From assembly GCF_036227605.1 (NCBI RefSeq), contig NZ_CP109487.1, forward strand, positions 6,571,501 through 6,635,500: a stretch of 64,000 nucleotides of DNA. The letters are read 5' to 3'. Position 1 is the first letter of the stretch. Each line of letters opens with the position of its first letter. Made by a program: the position numbers and the translations under genes. The notes beneath the pieces are model-generated. The model made no database searches and was not told the origin of the DNA. It saw only the letters and a list, made by a program, of their open reading frames with translations. Source of the DNA: Streptomyces sp. NBC_01439 (GTDB taxonomy: Bacteria > Actinomycetota > Actinomycetes > Streptomycetales > Streptomycetaceae). Of the stretch, positions 42,945 to 51,999 are shown piece after piece.

Positions 42945-45508
42945 TTAGGGGAACGGGGGCGCGTTGCGCGGGCCCACCGGCTGCCACGGCGCCAGGTGCG
43001 CGTTCGGCACGTCGGCCGAGGAGGTCACGTACAGCCGCGCGTCGAGCCCCACCACCGCCAGGCTGACCAGGCCCTTGCCGGTCATCGTGGAGGAGGGCGC
43101 GCCGACGAACATCAGCGGGGACCGTTCCCACGGCCGGCCCGGCCCGGCCTCCGAGCCCAGTTGGCCGCCCGCCGTGCGGCCCGCCAGTACGTGCCCGCTC
43201 GCCGTCACCGAGCCGAAGCCCTGGAGGCCGCCGAGGTCGGTCATCTGGCTCACCTTCAGCCCGCCCTCACCCGTGATCAGGGCGGTACGGACGTTGCCGG
43301 AGCCGGGCTTGCGGAACCACAGCCGTACCCCGCCCTCGCGGCCGTCCGCGGTCAGCGGGAGCGTGGTGTCCGGCAGCCCGGTCGCCGTGACCTGGCCCAG
43401 CGGGTCACCCGGCTTCGGCTGCACCCAGCCCACCACCGATGTGGAGGTGGCGGAGAACACCATGCGCCGACCGGCGCCGTCGGTCGCGGTGGCCGGGGAG
43501 CCGTGCAGGTCGGTGCCGCCGTACTTCTCCCAGGGCCCCCAGCTGCCGTCCGCCCGCTGCACCCGGCCGCGCAGGCTGGACGCGCCGTCGCGGACGTACG
43601 CCGCCAACTGCCCGGTGCCGTCGACCGATACGGCCGGGGCGCTGATGTCGGAGGTCCAGGTCTCGTCGGCGGTCTCGGGGGTGCCGAGCGACTGCCACTC
43701 CGTGAACTCCTCGGACCCCGGCTGCTTCTGGACGACGTAGACGACCTCGCGCTTGTAGTCGGTGGGCTTCGCGCCGAAGGACGTGCGGGTGCCGAAGGCG
43801 GCCGTCCGGCCGTCCGCCAGGGTCACGGTGCTCACGCCCGGGTCCATGCCGGTGCCGGGGAGCAGGTCCGGGCCCTTCCAGCGGCCGACGGGGCCGGGCC
43901 GGTGCCAGAGCGCCACCTGGCCGTCGAGCACCTTGAAGGCCCACAGTCCGTGCTCCGCGTCGGAGGTCAGCCAACTGGTGCCGGTGCCGCGGGTGTAGTT
44001 GATGGAGTTCGACCACCGGTTGCCGCCCGGTTGGTCGGAGATCTTGAGGTCGCCGCAGCCTGCGGGGCTGTTGCAGTGGTTCTGCTGGTCGAGCCACGCG
44101 TAGGTGCCCAGGATGTCCAGCTTCTCCTTGGCCTCGTTCGGGTCCAGGGTGCTGGGGAGCGAGCCGTTTATGTAGCCGGCGTAGTTCTGCACCGCGAAGT
44201 GCGGGCGGTCCGTGACGTTCTCGGCGTAGGCGGCGGTGGCCATTTGTACGAACCGGGCGCCGTAGAAGTGGTCCTGGTGGTCGGCGTACCGCTTGGTGCC
44301 GGGATCCCGGCCGGGGGTCGGGTCCTGGGAGCGGACGGTGGTCGGCCGGTACTGCTCCAGGATGCCGATGAGGGTCTGGACGACCTGGTCCTTGGTGTAC
44401 GAGAACTTCTGCGTGACCGGGGTGCCGGACGCGAGCATGGAGTCCAGACGGGGAACCTTGCCGTCCCACAGGCCGTGCAGGCTGTCAGGGGCGTTGCCGT
44501 AGACGGTGCCGGCCTCGCGGAGCTGCAACCAGACGAGGTTGACCTGGGGTTTGGCGACCAGGACGTCGACCTCGGCGTGTCCGCCGCCCCTGGTCGGAAC
44601 GACGGTGCGCGTCCAGGGGCTGCCGCGGTCGCCGGTGGCCATCTTGGCGTAGGCGGCGCGGATGCCGTTCTGGCGGGCCTCGGCATAGGCGGGCTTGTCG
44701 GGCTTGGTGGTGGCCGCCTTGGCGGAGCCGGCGTTGATGCCGTCGGCCTCGCCGGAGGTCAGGTAGACCGTGGTCACGGGGTGGCCGGCGGATATGGAGT
44801 ACCGCAGGTCCGGGTTCATGAAGTACAGGTCGTCGTCGGGGTGCGCGATGACCTGGAGCACCCGGCCGGGGTCGGGCGGCTCGGGGGCGGGGGTGGGAGC
44901 GGGGGTGTCGGCCGCCTTGTCGGGGACGGCGGTGGAGCCGAGGCGGTCGAGGAGTTCGTTGCCCCGGAGGAGGAGAAGGCTGCCGGCGGCGGTGACCACG
45001 CAGAAGGCGACGACCTTGACGAGGCGGGCCCGGCCGCGGCGAGGCGGGCGGGCCCCGCCCTTGCCGCGGGCGGGGCGGCGCGCCGGACGGCGGCCGTCGG
45101 CGGCTCCGTCGGCCTCGGTCGCTTCGGCTGCTTCCGCCGCTCCGGCGGCTTCGGCGGACTCGGCGGACTCGGCCACGGCGAGCGGGTCGACCGGCTCGGC
45201 CGGGGCGGTCGGTCCGGCCGCATCGGTCAAGTCGGCGGCGTGCGGCGCGGTCTGGTGGATCTGCCGGGGCGGGTGGGGTACGGGTACGGGTGTGGGTACG
45301 CATGCTGCGCATGCTGCGGGTGCTGCGGGTGCTGCGGGTGCTGCGGGTATGCGTGCTGCGGGTAGTCCTGGTGCGGCTCTTGTGCCGCGTGGTGTCCCTC
45401 GTACTCCTGGTGCGCGGGCTCGGACGGCCGGGCCCGCTGCCCCCTGGCGGATCCGGCCGGCGCGCCCTGCGGGTCCCGGGCCCCGGGGCCCTGCCAGGAG
45501 TCGGACAT
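42945..45508 (-). CDS. PIG-L-family deacetylase paralogue, apparently frameshifted near its N-terminus
   Basis: The main frame (42945-45230) encodes about 761 residues: a disordered Ala/Glu head, one membrane helix (VVAFCVVTAAGSLLLL), a PIG-L domain (AHPDDDLYFMNP and DHQDHFYGARF) and a propeller-like C-terminus, closely paralleling the neighbouring gene. The only start in that frame is TTG 45230, which lacks a ribosome site and overlaps the stop of an upstream frame. That upstream frame begins at ATG 45508 (MSDSWQGPG) behind a strong AGAAGGAG site. Adding one base in the G-run at 45275-45278 joins both frames into a single ~853-residue protein (PYPHPPRQIHQTAPHAAD). I annotate the joined gene; translational coupling is the alternative. 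Confidence 0.75.
45227..45508 (-). CDS. N-terminal frame preceding the second PIG-L gene (likely same gene, or a small coupled ORF)
   Basis: 93 residues if read alone: MSDSWQGPGARDPQGAP, then a His/Gln/Pro repeat (PQH units) and a sudden switch to Arg-rich text (TRPGRSTRPRRTPPT). The composition change begins at about 45279, exactly where the other frame begins to look protein-like. The stop TGA overlaps the TTG of the downstream frame (45227-45230). I think it is the missing cytoplasmic head of the PIG-L protein rather than an independent gene. Confidence 0.5.
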   Translation of the reverse strand: MSDSWQGPGARDPQGAPAGSARGQRARPSEPAHQEYEGHHAAQEPHQDYPQHAYPQHPQHPQHPQHAQHAYPHPYPYPTRPGRSTRPRRTPPT

Positions 45509-45783
45509 GGTGCTCCTTCTGGCAGGACGGCGGGGTGTACCCCGATCATGCGCCGAATATTCAGATGATCGGAGAATTCTTGGCATCGTATGCGCGTTGA
45601 GTCGAACATTTGATCCGGACACGCCCAAACCTACGTCGCGGCCCGGGCGGGACTCCGCCGACAGGTCCCAGGGCCTAGGCTCAGGAGCAGAGCCCGCCAG
45701 GGCGGCGCAAGGCCGGACAAGCCCGGGCACGCACTGGCGAGCACGGACAGGCAGTGGCGGAAACAACCGCGGGAGGCGGCGGG

Positions 45784-48771
45784 ATGACGGTCCCGGGACG
45801 CAGGAGCAGCACCTTCATCCGGCTGCTCCGCAGCGGTTTCACCGACCCCTCCGCCGCCGCCCGGCTGCTCGACGCCGACGCGCTGGCGGCCGTACGCGCC
45901 GATCCCGTGCTGCTCGACGCCCTCGGCGCGACCGCCGACCCCGACCTCGCCCTCCTTGGGCTCGTCCGGCTCGCCGAGGCCCAGCCCGACGGCGAGCTGC
46001 CCGGGCTCCTCGACACCCTCGTCAGCGCCAAGCCGCTGCGCGACCGGCTGCTCGGCGTGCTGGGCGCCTCCGAAGCCCTGGGCGACCACCTCGCCCGCCA
46101 CCCCCGCGACTGGCTCGGCCTCGTCACCTACGAGGCCGCCGACCTGCACCCCGGACTCGCCGAGTTCGAGCGCGGCCTCGCCGACGCGCACGACCCCGTC
46201 GGCCTGCGCGTCGCCTACCGCCGCTGCCTGCTCTCCATCTCCGCCCGCGACGTCTGCGGCACCATCGACGTCGCCCAGACCGCCGCCGAGCTCGCCGACC
46301 TGGCCACCGCCACCCTCCGCGCGGCCCTGCGGATCGCCTCCGCCGCCGCCCCCGAGGACGCCGCCCTGTGCCGCCTCGCCGTCATCGCGATGGGCAAGTG
46401 CGGCGGCAACGAGCTGAACTACGTCTCCGACGTCGACGTCATCTTCGTCGGCGACGCGGCCCCCGGCGCAGACGAGGGCAAGGCCCTCCAGGCCGCCACC
46501 CGCCTCGCCTCGCACCTCATGCGGATCTGCTCGGAGACCACCGTCGAGGGCACCATCTGGCCCGTCGACGCCAATCTCCGCCCCGAAGGCCGCAACGGCC
46601 CCCTCGTCCGCACCCTCGCCTCCCACCTGGCCTACTACCAGCGCTGGGCCAAGACCTGGGAGTTCCAGGCCCTCCTCAAGGCCCGTGCCGTGGCCGGCGA
46701 CGAGGCCCTGGGCGCCGAGTACATCGCCGCCATAAGCCCGTTGGTGTGGCAGGCCGCCGAACGCGAGAACTTCGTCGCCGACGTCCAGAAGATGCGCCGC
46801 CGCGTCGTCGACAACATCCCCGCCGCCCAAGTCGACCGCGAGCTGAAGCTCGGCCCCGGCGGCCTGCGCGACGTCGAGTTCGCCGTCCAGCTGCTCCAGC
46901 TCGTGCACGGCCGCAGCGACGCCACCCTGCACTCCGGCACCACCCTCGACGCCCTGCACGCCCTCGCCGCCGGCGGCTACGTCGGCCGCGCCGACGCCGC
47001 CCAACTGCATGACGCGTACCGCTTCCTGCGCGCCATGGAGCACCGCATCCAGCTCTACCGGCTGCGCCGCACCCATCTCGTCCCCGAGGACGAGAACGAC
47101 CTGCGGCGCCTGGGCCGTTCCATGGGCCTGCGCACCGAACCCGTCGCCGAACTCAACAAGGCCTGGCGCCGGCACGCCTCCGTGGTCCGGCGCCTGCACG
47201 AGAAGCTCTTCTACCGGCCGCTGCTCGACGCCGTCGCCCAGCTCACCCCCGGCGAGACCCGGCTCTCCCCGCGCGCCGCCGGCCAGCGCCTCGAAGCCCT
47301 CGGCTACGCCGACCCGGCCTCGGCCCTGCGCCACCTCGAAGCCCTCGCCTCCGGCGTCACCCGCAAGGCCGCCATCCAGCGCACCCTGTTGCCGGTGATG
47401 CTCGGCTGGTTCGCCGACTCCGCCGACCCGGACGCCGGCCTGCTGAACTTCCGCAAGGTCTCCGACGCCCTCGGCAAGACCCCCTGGTACCTGCGCCTGT
47501 TGCGCGACGAGGGCGCCGCCGCCGAGAACCTCGCCCGCGTTCTGTCCGCCGGCCGCCTCGCCCCCGACCTGCTGATGCGCGCCCCCGAGGCCGTGGCCCT
47601 GCTCGGTGACCCCGAAGGCCTGCAGCCCCGTACGCACGAGGCCCTGGAGCAGGAGGTCCTCGCCGCCGTCGGCCGCGCCGAGAACCCCGAGGCCGCCGTC
47701 GCCGCCGCCCGCGGCGTGCGCCGCCGCGAGCTCTTCCGCACCACCGCGGCCGACATCATCGGCTCGTACGGTACGGAGGACAACCCGGCCGAGGAGGACC
47801 ACGGAGCCCTCGTCGACCGGGTCGGCGGAGCCGTCTCCGACCTCACCGCCGCCACCGTCGCCGGGGCCCTGCGCGCCGCCGTCCACAGCCACTACGGCGA
47901 CACGCTGCCCACCCGCTTCGCCGTCATCGGCGTCGGCCGCTTCGGCGGCCACGAACTCGGCTACGGCTCCGACGCCGACGTCCTGTTCGTCCACGAACCC
48001 CGCGAGGGCGTCGACGAACAGGAAGCCGCCAAGGCCGCCCAGACCGTCATCGCTGAAATGCGCAGGCTGCTCCAGCTGCCCACCACCGACCCGCCGCTGC
48101 TCATCGACGCCGACCTGCGCCCCGAAGGCCGCTCCGGCCCGCTGGTGCGCACGCTGGCCTCCTACGCCGCCTACTACCGGCGCTGGTCCCTGACCTGGGA
48201 GAGCCAGGCCCTGCTGCGCGCCGAACCGGTGGCGGGCGACGCCGACATCGGCGCCCGCTTCATCGAGCTGATCGATCCGCTGCGCTACCCGATGGAGGGG
48301 CTCGGCGAGGACGCCGTGCGCGAGATCCGCCGGCTCAAGGCCCGCATGGAATCGGAGCGACTGCCCCGCGGGGCCGACCCGACCCTGCACACCAAGCTCG
48401 GCCGCGGCGGCCTCAGCGACGTGGAGTGGACCGTCCAGCTGATCCAGATGCGGCACGCCTGGGCCGAACCGGGCCTGCGCACCACCCGTACCCGGGAGGC
48501 CCTGGCGGCCGCGCACGCGGCCGGCCTGATCCCGACCGAGGAGGCGCAGATCCTGGACGAGGCCTGGGTCCTGGCGACCCGGGTCCGCAACGCCGTGATG
48601 CTGGTGCGCGGCCGAGCCGGGGACACCTTCCCGAGCGAGGCCCGGGAGCTGGCGGCCGTGGGCCGCTACCTCGGCTACGCGGAGGGTACGGTGGGGGAGC
48701 TGCTGGACGACTACCGCCGCATCACCCGCCGTGCCCGGGCCGTGGTGGACGAACTCTTCTACGGCGCATAG
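45784..48771 (+). CDS. glnE: Bifunctional glutamine synthetase adenylyltransferase/deadenylase
   Basis: 995-residue GlnE with two nucleotidyltransferase halves: GKCGGNELNYVSDVDVIFV near residue 205 and GVGRFGGHELGYGSDADVLFV near residue 715, each with the GG-x-E-L...SD-x-D motif, and glutamine-synthetase-family helical regions between. It attaches AMP to, or removes it from, the regulatory tyrosine of GlnA in response to nitrogen status. Start ATG 45784 has GGGAGG 8 bases upstream and gives the family-like MTVPGRRSSTFIRLLR; GTG 45754 is less likely. GlnA itself is not in this window; glnA2 here lacks the target tyrosine. Confidence 0.96.
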   Translation: MTVPGRRSSTFIRLLRSGFTDPSAAARLLDADALAAVRADPVLLDALGATADPDLALLGLVRLAEAQPDGELPGLLDTLVSAKPLRDRLLGVLGASEALGDHLARHPRDWLGLVTYEAADLHPGLAEFERGLADAHDPVGLRVAYRRCLLSISARDVCGTIDVAQTAAELADLATATLRAALRIASAAAPEDAALCRLAVIAMGKCGGNELNYVSDVDVIFVGDAAPGADEGKALQAATRLASHLMRICSETTVEGTIWPVDANLRPEGRNGPLVRTLASHLAYYQRWAKTWEFQALLKARAVAGDEALGAEYIAAISPLVWQAAERENFVADVQKMRRRVVDNIPAAQVDRELKLGPGGLRDVEFAVQLLQLVHGRSDATLHSGTTLDALHALAAGGYVGRADAAQLHDAYRFLRAMEHRIQLYRLRRTHLVPEDENDLRRLGRSMGLRTEPVAELNKAWRRHASVVRRLHEKLFYRPLLDAVAQLTPGETRLSPRAAGQRLEALGYADPASALRHLEALASGVTRKAAIQRTLLPVMLGWFADSADPDAGLLNFRKVSDALGKTPWYLRLLRDEGAAAENLARVLSAGRLAPDLLMRAPEAVALLGDPEGLQPRTHEALEQEVLAAVGRAENPEAAVAAARGVRRRELFRTTAADIIGSYGTEDNPAEEDHGALVDRVGGAVSDLTAATVAGALRAAVHSHYGDTLPTRFAVIGVGRFGGHELGYGSDADVLFVHEPREGVDEQEAAKAAQTVIAEMRRLLQLPTTDPPLLIDADLRPEGRSGPLVRTLASYAAYYRRWSLTWESQALLRAEPVAGDADIGARFIELIDPLRYPMEGLGEDAVREIRRLKARMESERLPRGADPTLHTKLGRGGLSDVEWTVQLIQMRHAWAEPGLRTTRTREALAAAHAAGLIPTEEAQILDEAWVLATRVRNAVMLVRGRAGDTFPSEARELAAVGRYLGYAEGTVGELLDDYRRITRRARAVVDELFYGA

Positions 48772-48819
48772 CCGGAAGCCGGAAGCCGGAAGCCGTTGTC
48801 CGGCTCCCGGCTCCCGGCT
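48770..48819. terminator. Repeat-built terminator between glnE and CAP gene
   Basis: Four AGCCGGA repeats (48770-48796) face three CCGGCTC repeats (48800-48819), forming a long hairpin with regularly spaced A-C mismatches between two convergent stops. Confidence 0.7.
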
Positions 48820-48837
48820 GACCGGGGTGGCACGGGG

Positions 48838-49629
48838 TCAGCGCGCCGTGCCGAAGTCCTGCGTCCAGTAGTAGCCGGGCTGCGCCAGGTCGATGCCGAT
48901 CTCCTTGAAGGAGCAGTTCAGGATGTTCTCCCGGTGGCCCTGGCTGTTCATCCAGCCCTCCATGACCTTCGCGGGGGTGCTGTAGCCGTAGGCGACGTTC
49001 TCGCCGTACGTGCTCCAGGTGTATCCGGCGCGGGTGATCCGCGCGCCCGGGTCCGAGCCGTCGGAGCCGGTGTGGGACATGTTGCTGTGGGCGGCCATGT
49101 CGGCGCTGTGGTCCTGCGCGGCCTTCGTCAGCTTCGCGTTGAGGGAGACGGCCTGGCAGCCGGCGGCGGCGCGTTCCTGGTTGACGAGCGCGAGGACCTG
49201 GGCGACGTCGCCGGAGGCCGGCGGGGCGGCCGGCTTCGACGGCTCGGGCGCCTGCGGCTTCTTCGTGGCGACCGGCGGCTTCGCGGGCTTGGGCTGCGCG
49301 GGCGGCGTGGTCTGCACCACGGGCGGCGTGGTCGCGGCGGGGCTGCTGGGGGAGGCCTCGGAAGGGCTGCTGCTCGGCGTCTCGCTCGGGAGCGGTGCCT
49401 CCACGGGCGCCTGGGTGGTCGGAGCGGCCGACGGCGTCTGCTGCCACTGCCACGGGCGCTGCTGCTGGTGGCTCGCGGTCCGCGCCCAGCCGTTGCCGTT
49501 GCCGTTGCTGCGGCCGTTGTCCTGGCCGTCGAAGCAGGCCATGGCGGCGGTGGGAACACCCACGATGGCGAGCGCGCCGACACCGATGACTATCTTCTTG
49601 TAGGACGTCTTCTTCCGATGCTTCTGCAT
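48838..49629 (-). CDS. Secreted CAP (SCP/PR1)-domain protein
   Basis: 263 residues: a signal or anchor helix (IVIGVGALAIVGVPTAAMA), a long Pro/Ser/Thr linker (about 45-140), then a bacterial CAP domain with VNQERAAAGC, MSHTGSDGSDPG and GHRENILNCSF. Two cysteines (in GCQAV and NCSF) probably form the family disulfide. CAP domains act extracellularly as lipid, wall or protein binders; bacterial roles are mostly unknown. ATG 49629 is preferred over 49641 because GAGG lies 6 bases before it. A second CAP gene lies 1.2 kb upstream on the same strand. Confidence 0.93.
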   Translation of the reverse strand: MQKHRKKTSYKKIVIGVGALAIVGVPTAAMACFDGQDNGRSNGNGNGWARTASHQQQRPWQWQQTPSAAPTTQAPVEAPLPSETPSSSPSEASPSSPAATTPPVVQTTPPAQPKPAKPPVATKKPQAPEPSKPAAPPASGDVAQVLALVNQERAAAGCQAVSLNAKLTKAAQDHSADMAAHSNMSHTGSDGSDPGARITRAGYTWSTYGENVAYGYSTPAKVMEGWMNSQGHRENILNCSFKEIGIDLAQPGYYWTQDFGTAR

Positions 49630-50096
49630 GCCTGACCTCATTCAGTGATCGCGAAGCTTCCGGCGCCGGAATCACAGTGCGCCGAAGAGGCCGCCATTCT
49701 TAAAAGCCTCTGAATGGCCTGGCAAGTTTCCGCTGATCACGAGCCTGCGGCGGTCGGCACACGGCTTGAATCGGGACCGTGATCGTGCATCATCACGATT
49801 TGGTCACTCCCGCAACCGTCTGAGGAGCGGTCAGAAACGGCTGTGACCTGGCCGGTCGGGGACGGGCCTAGCGGTATCGCAGATTCCGTTTCCGGCGGAG
49901 AGGGGAATGTCGATTCCAAAAGGGACAAATATCGAAATGTCGGCGGGTTAACGCCCCGTCAAGAAAGCCCACCAGTGACGGATGTGCCGTGACGCATGTC
50001 ACTGTTTCCCGGTCGGGCTGCCTGGGGCGCCAGGGCGGCCGGGGTGTCACGACAGCCGATGGGCGAAATCGACCCGAAAAGACCGAGGCGGCGCAA
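49630..50096. other. 467-base gene-free region upstream of the CAP gene
   Basis: No convincing coding frame or known riboswitch is seen. It contains a 6-base inverted repeat, ATCGTG (49782-49787) and CACGAT (49794-49799) with a 6-base spacer, in the probable CAP promoter, and A/T-richer stretches (for example near 49910-49950) rare elsewhere in the window. The c-di-AMP (ydaO) motif known upstream of some Streptomyces wall genes was looked for and not found. Confidence 0.5.
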
Positions 50097-50130
50097 AGCG
50101 TCCGTTTCCCCCGAAGGGAAAACGGACGCT
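50097..50130. terminator. Terminator hairpin downstream of the four-cysteine genes
   Basis: AGCGTCCGTTT (50097-50107) pairs with AAACGGACGCT (50120-50130), extended by CCC/GGG around a CCGAA loop; on the minus strand it reads with a TTCG-type loop and a short TTT tail. Confidence 0.75.
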
Positions 50131-50166
50131 ACGGGCGTTACGTTCGTTGCCGGTACCCCGCGGGCC

Positions 50167-50448
50167 CTACCGCGGTTCCAGGGCCGCCGTCCGGCAGGCG
50201 CCGTTGGCGGCGCCACCGGGCACGCCGGCCGCGGTCAGGCCGCTCACGCAGCCCTGGAGATCGCCGCTCACGCCCTGCCGGCAGGACGCCGTGACGGCGT
50301 CGGTGACCTCGGCGCCCGCCTGCGCGGCCATGTTCGTGCAGGCGGGGATGTCCGCGTGGGCGGCCGGGGCGACGAGGGCCGCGCCGCCGAGCGCGAGGGT
50401 CAGGCCGGTGAGCACACCGGCGATACGGATCGACGTGGACGTGCGCAT
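50167..50448 (-). CDS. Small exported four-cysteine protein (copy 2)
   Basis: 93 residues: a signal peptide (about 1-33, cleavage near APAAHADIP) and a ~60-residue mature part with four cysteines (ACTNMAAQ, TASCRQGV, QGCVSGL and GACRTA). The layout matches the next gene upstream, including the SGLT-x-AGV motif. ATG 50448 keeps the same leader distance as in that paralogue (AGCAGGT followed by CCCC-ATG). Possible roles such as surface, coat or toxin-like protein are open; it lacks the chaplin motif. Confidence 0.8.
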   Translation of the reverse strand: MRTSTSIRIAGVLTGLTLALGGAALVAPAAHADIPACTNMAAQAGAEVTDAVTASCRQGVSGDLQGCVSGLTAAGVPGGAANGACRTAALEPR

Positions 50449-50487
50449 GGGGCACACACCTGCTCTCGGAAACGAGTGGTGGAACTC

Positions 50488-50760
50488 CTACTCGGGGGCC
50501 ACCCGGCAGGCGCTCACGGCGGTCCCGTTGGTGACACCTGCACCGGTCAGGCCGGACACGCACTGCTCGTGGTCGCCGGTGAGGCCGACGTAGCAGGCCA
50601 TGCGGACGGAGTCCGGGGCCTCGCCGCCCTGCAGTTCGCGCTCGACCTGGTTGATGCAGGCCGTGACGTCGGCGTGGGCGGCGGGGGCCGCGAAGGCGGC
50701 GCCGCCGAGGGCGAGGGCCAGGCCGGTGAGGACACCGGCGACTCGGGTCGACATGTGCAT
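50488..50760 (-). CDS. Small exported four-cysteine protein (copy 1)
   Basis: 90 residues: signal peptide VAGVLTGLALALGGAAFAAP, cleavage near AHADVT, and a mature part with four cysteines spaced like the paralogue 40 bases downstream (ACINQVER, MACYVGL, EQCVSGL and SACRVA). Copy 1 is more acidic, with a charged middle (ERELQGGEAPDS). Tandem arrangement and conserved spacing point to a recent duplication and a shared transcript. Start ATG 50760 is used; MHMSTR gives a second possible ATG two codons in. Function unknown. Confidence 0.8.
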   Translation of the reverse strand: MHMSTRVAGVLTGLALALGGAAFAAPAAHADVTACINQVERELQGGEAPDSVRMACYVGLTGDHEQCVSGLTGAGVTNGTAVSACRVAPE

Positions 50761-50865
50761 GGGGACGTACCTGCTCTCCGAATTCGTCGCCGGCGGGTCC
50801 GGTCTCCCCGTACCGGACCGCTCGGCAAGGCTTTCCCCTCGGTCGGTGCCGGATCAGCGGTGCGG

Positions 50866-51393
50866 CTACCTCGACTGGACGGCGAAGAGCTGGACGGCGT
50901 ACTCACCGTTCGTGCCGATCCCGGTCTGCTTGTACGTGCAGTTCAAGATGGCGGCCCGGTGGCCCCTGGTGCTGGCCATCCAGCCGTCGACGTGGGACTT
51001 CGAGGAGGCGTGGCCCGGTCCGGAGACGTTCTCCGAGGACGGGCCGGCGGGCGAGTAGCCGGCCTTCTCCATGCGGGACAGGTCGCTGGACCCGTCCGAG
51101 CCGGTGTGCGCGGTCAGCCCGTTCGCGGCCATGTCGTCGGCGTGGGCCTGGGCGGCCGCCGCGAGCCGCGGGTCCACCGTCAGGGGCTCGCAACCTGCCT
51201 TCTCCCGTTCGGCGTTGACCAGCGCGAGGATCTCGTCCGGCGTGGACTGCTGCACGCTGCGGGTGACGGAGGTCGACGCCGCCGTGGCGGTCGCCGGGAC
51301 GGCGATCGCGGTGGCCGCGCCGCCGAGCAGGAGCAGCGGGACGGTACAGGCGGCGGCGCACACGCGACGGATCCGGCTGTTCTTGGTACGCAT
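50866..51393 (-). CDS. Secreted CAP-domain protein (compact)
   Basis: 175 residues: signal peptide (about 1-40, ATAAS) and a CAP domain with VNAEREKAGCEPLTV, LTAHTGSDGSSDLS and GHRAAILNCTY. It lacks the long Pro/Thr linker of the paralogue at 48838, so it is likely released or close to the membrane. ATG 51393 has GAGGGG about 8 bases upstream. It precedes the two four-cysteine genes in the same direction, with short gaps (105 and 39 bases), suggesting one exported-protein operon. Confidence 0.93.
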   Translation of the reverse strand: MRTKNSRIRRVCAAACTVPLLLLGGAATAIAVPATATAASTSVTRSVQQSTPDEILALVNAEREKAGCEPLTVDPRLAAAAQAHADDMAANGLTAHTGSDGSSDLSRMEKAGYSPAGPSSENVSGPGHASSKSHVDGWMASTRGHRAAILNCTYKQTGIGTNGEYAVQLFAVQSR

Positions 51394-51999
51394 CAGAGTT
51401 TTCCCCTCGTCGGGGGTCGTGGGGAGCCGCCCGTGGCACCCGCCCCTCGGGGTCGGGGTGCAGCGCGGCCAGTGCGGGCACGTGCACCGCCGCGGGCTGC
51501 TGCGGGGGGCGCGCGCCTCCATCCACCGTACGACCGGTGGCGCGTCCCGACGACCGGACGCCTGTGGGTGCGGCATCGGAGAAGGTGTGCGGGGCGACCG
51601 CGAGGGCCGCGAGGACGGGTCGGGCCGAGCCGCTGCGCGCATGCGGGGGCCGGGTAGGGCGTGCAGCATGGGGCCACGGCTGTCCTCGGGCCGACGGCGA
51701 GCCGTGCGCCGGAGCGGAGGGGCAGGAACGGCGCTCGTAGTCACCTCGCCGCCGAGGGCCGCTGCCGACCGCTCACCTTCGTCCTCACACGAGGCCAGGC
51801 CGGTGACGCACCTGCATCCCCACAGGTCATGGCCCGCTCGATGGCGCCCCGGCGGATTGGCCGCCCCAGTGGCTTTGTTCATCTGCAGTGGCTCTGGCTC
51901 ACATTCCGTGAAGCGTGCACCGTGAGTGATGGCGCCGGGCATCAGTTGCCAAGGGGCCTGATGTCGATCGCGCGTTCAGGGGCGCGAGAGGATGGCGCG
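51394..51999. other. 606-base gene-free region
   Basis: Open frames here are long but Arg/Ala/Pro-rich with shadow-like composition on both strands, and none has both a ribosome site and a protein-like text. It must contain the CAP operon promoter (minus strand) and the YbjQ-like gene promoter (plus strand). The last ~150 bases, from 51850, are richer in T. I see no repeat or RNA motif of note. Confidence 0.5.

Noticed and set aside
45631..48516. A long minus-strand frame opposite glnE
   Set aside because: Low-complexity Gly/Val/Ala text mirroring GlnE codon bias; glnE motifs are on the plus strand.
49630..50096. A ydaO/c-di-AMP riboswitch upstream of the CAP gene
   Set aside because: Its conserved loop sequences were not found on either strand.
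51071..51925. A 284-residue plus-strand frame over the CAP gene and its upstream gap
   Set aside because: Arg/Ser/Pro-rich and partly antisense to CAP, with no signal, domain or ribosome site.
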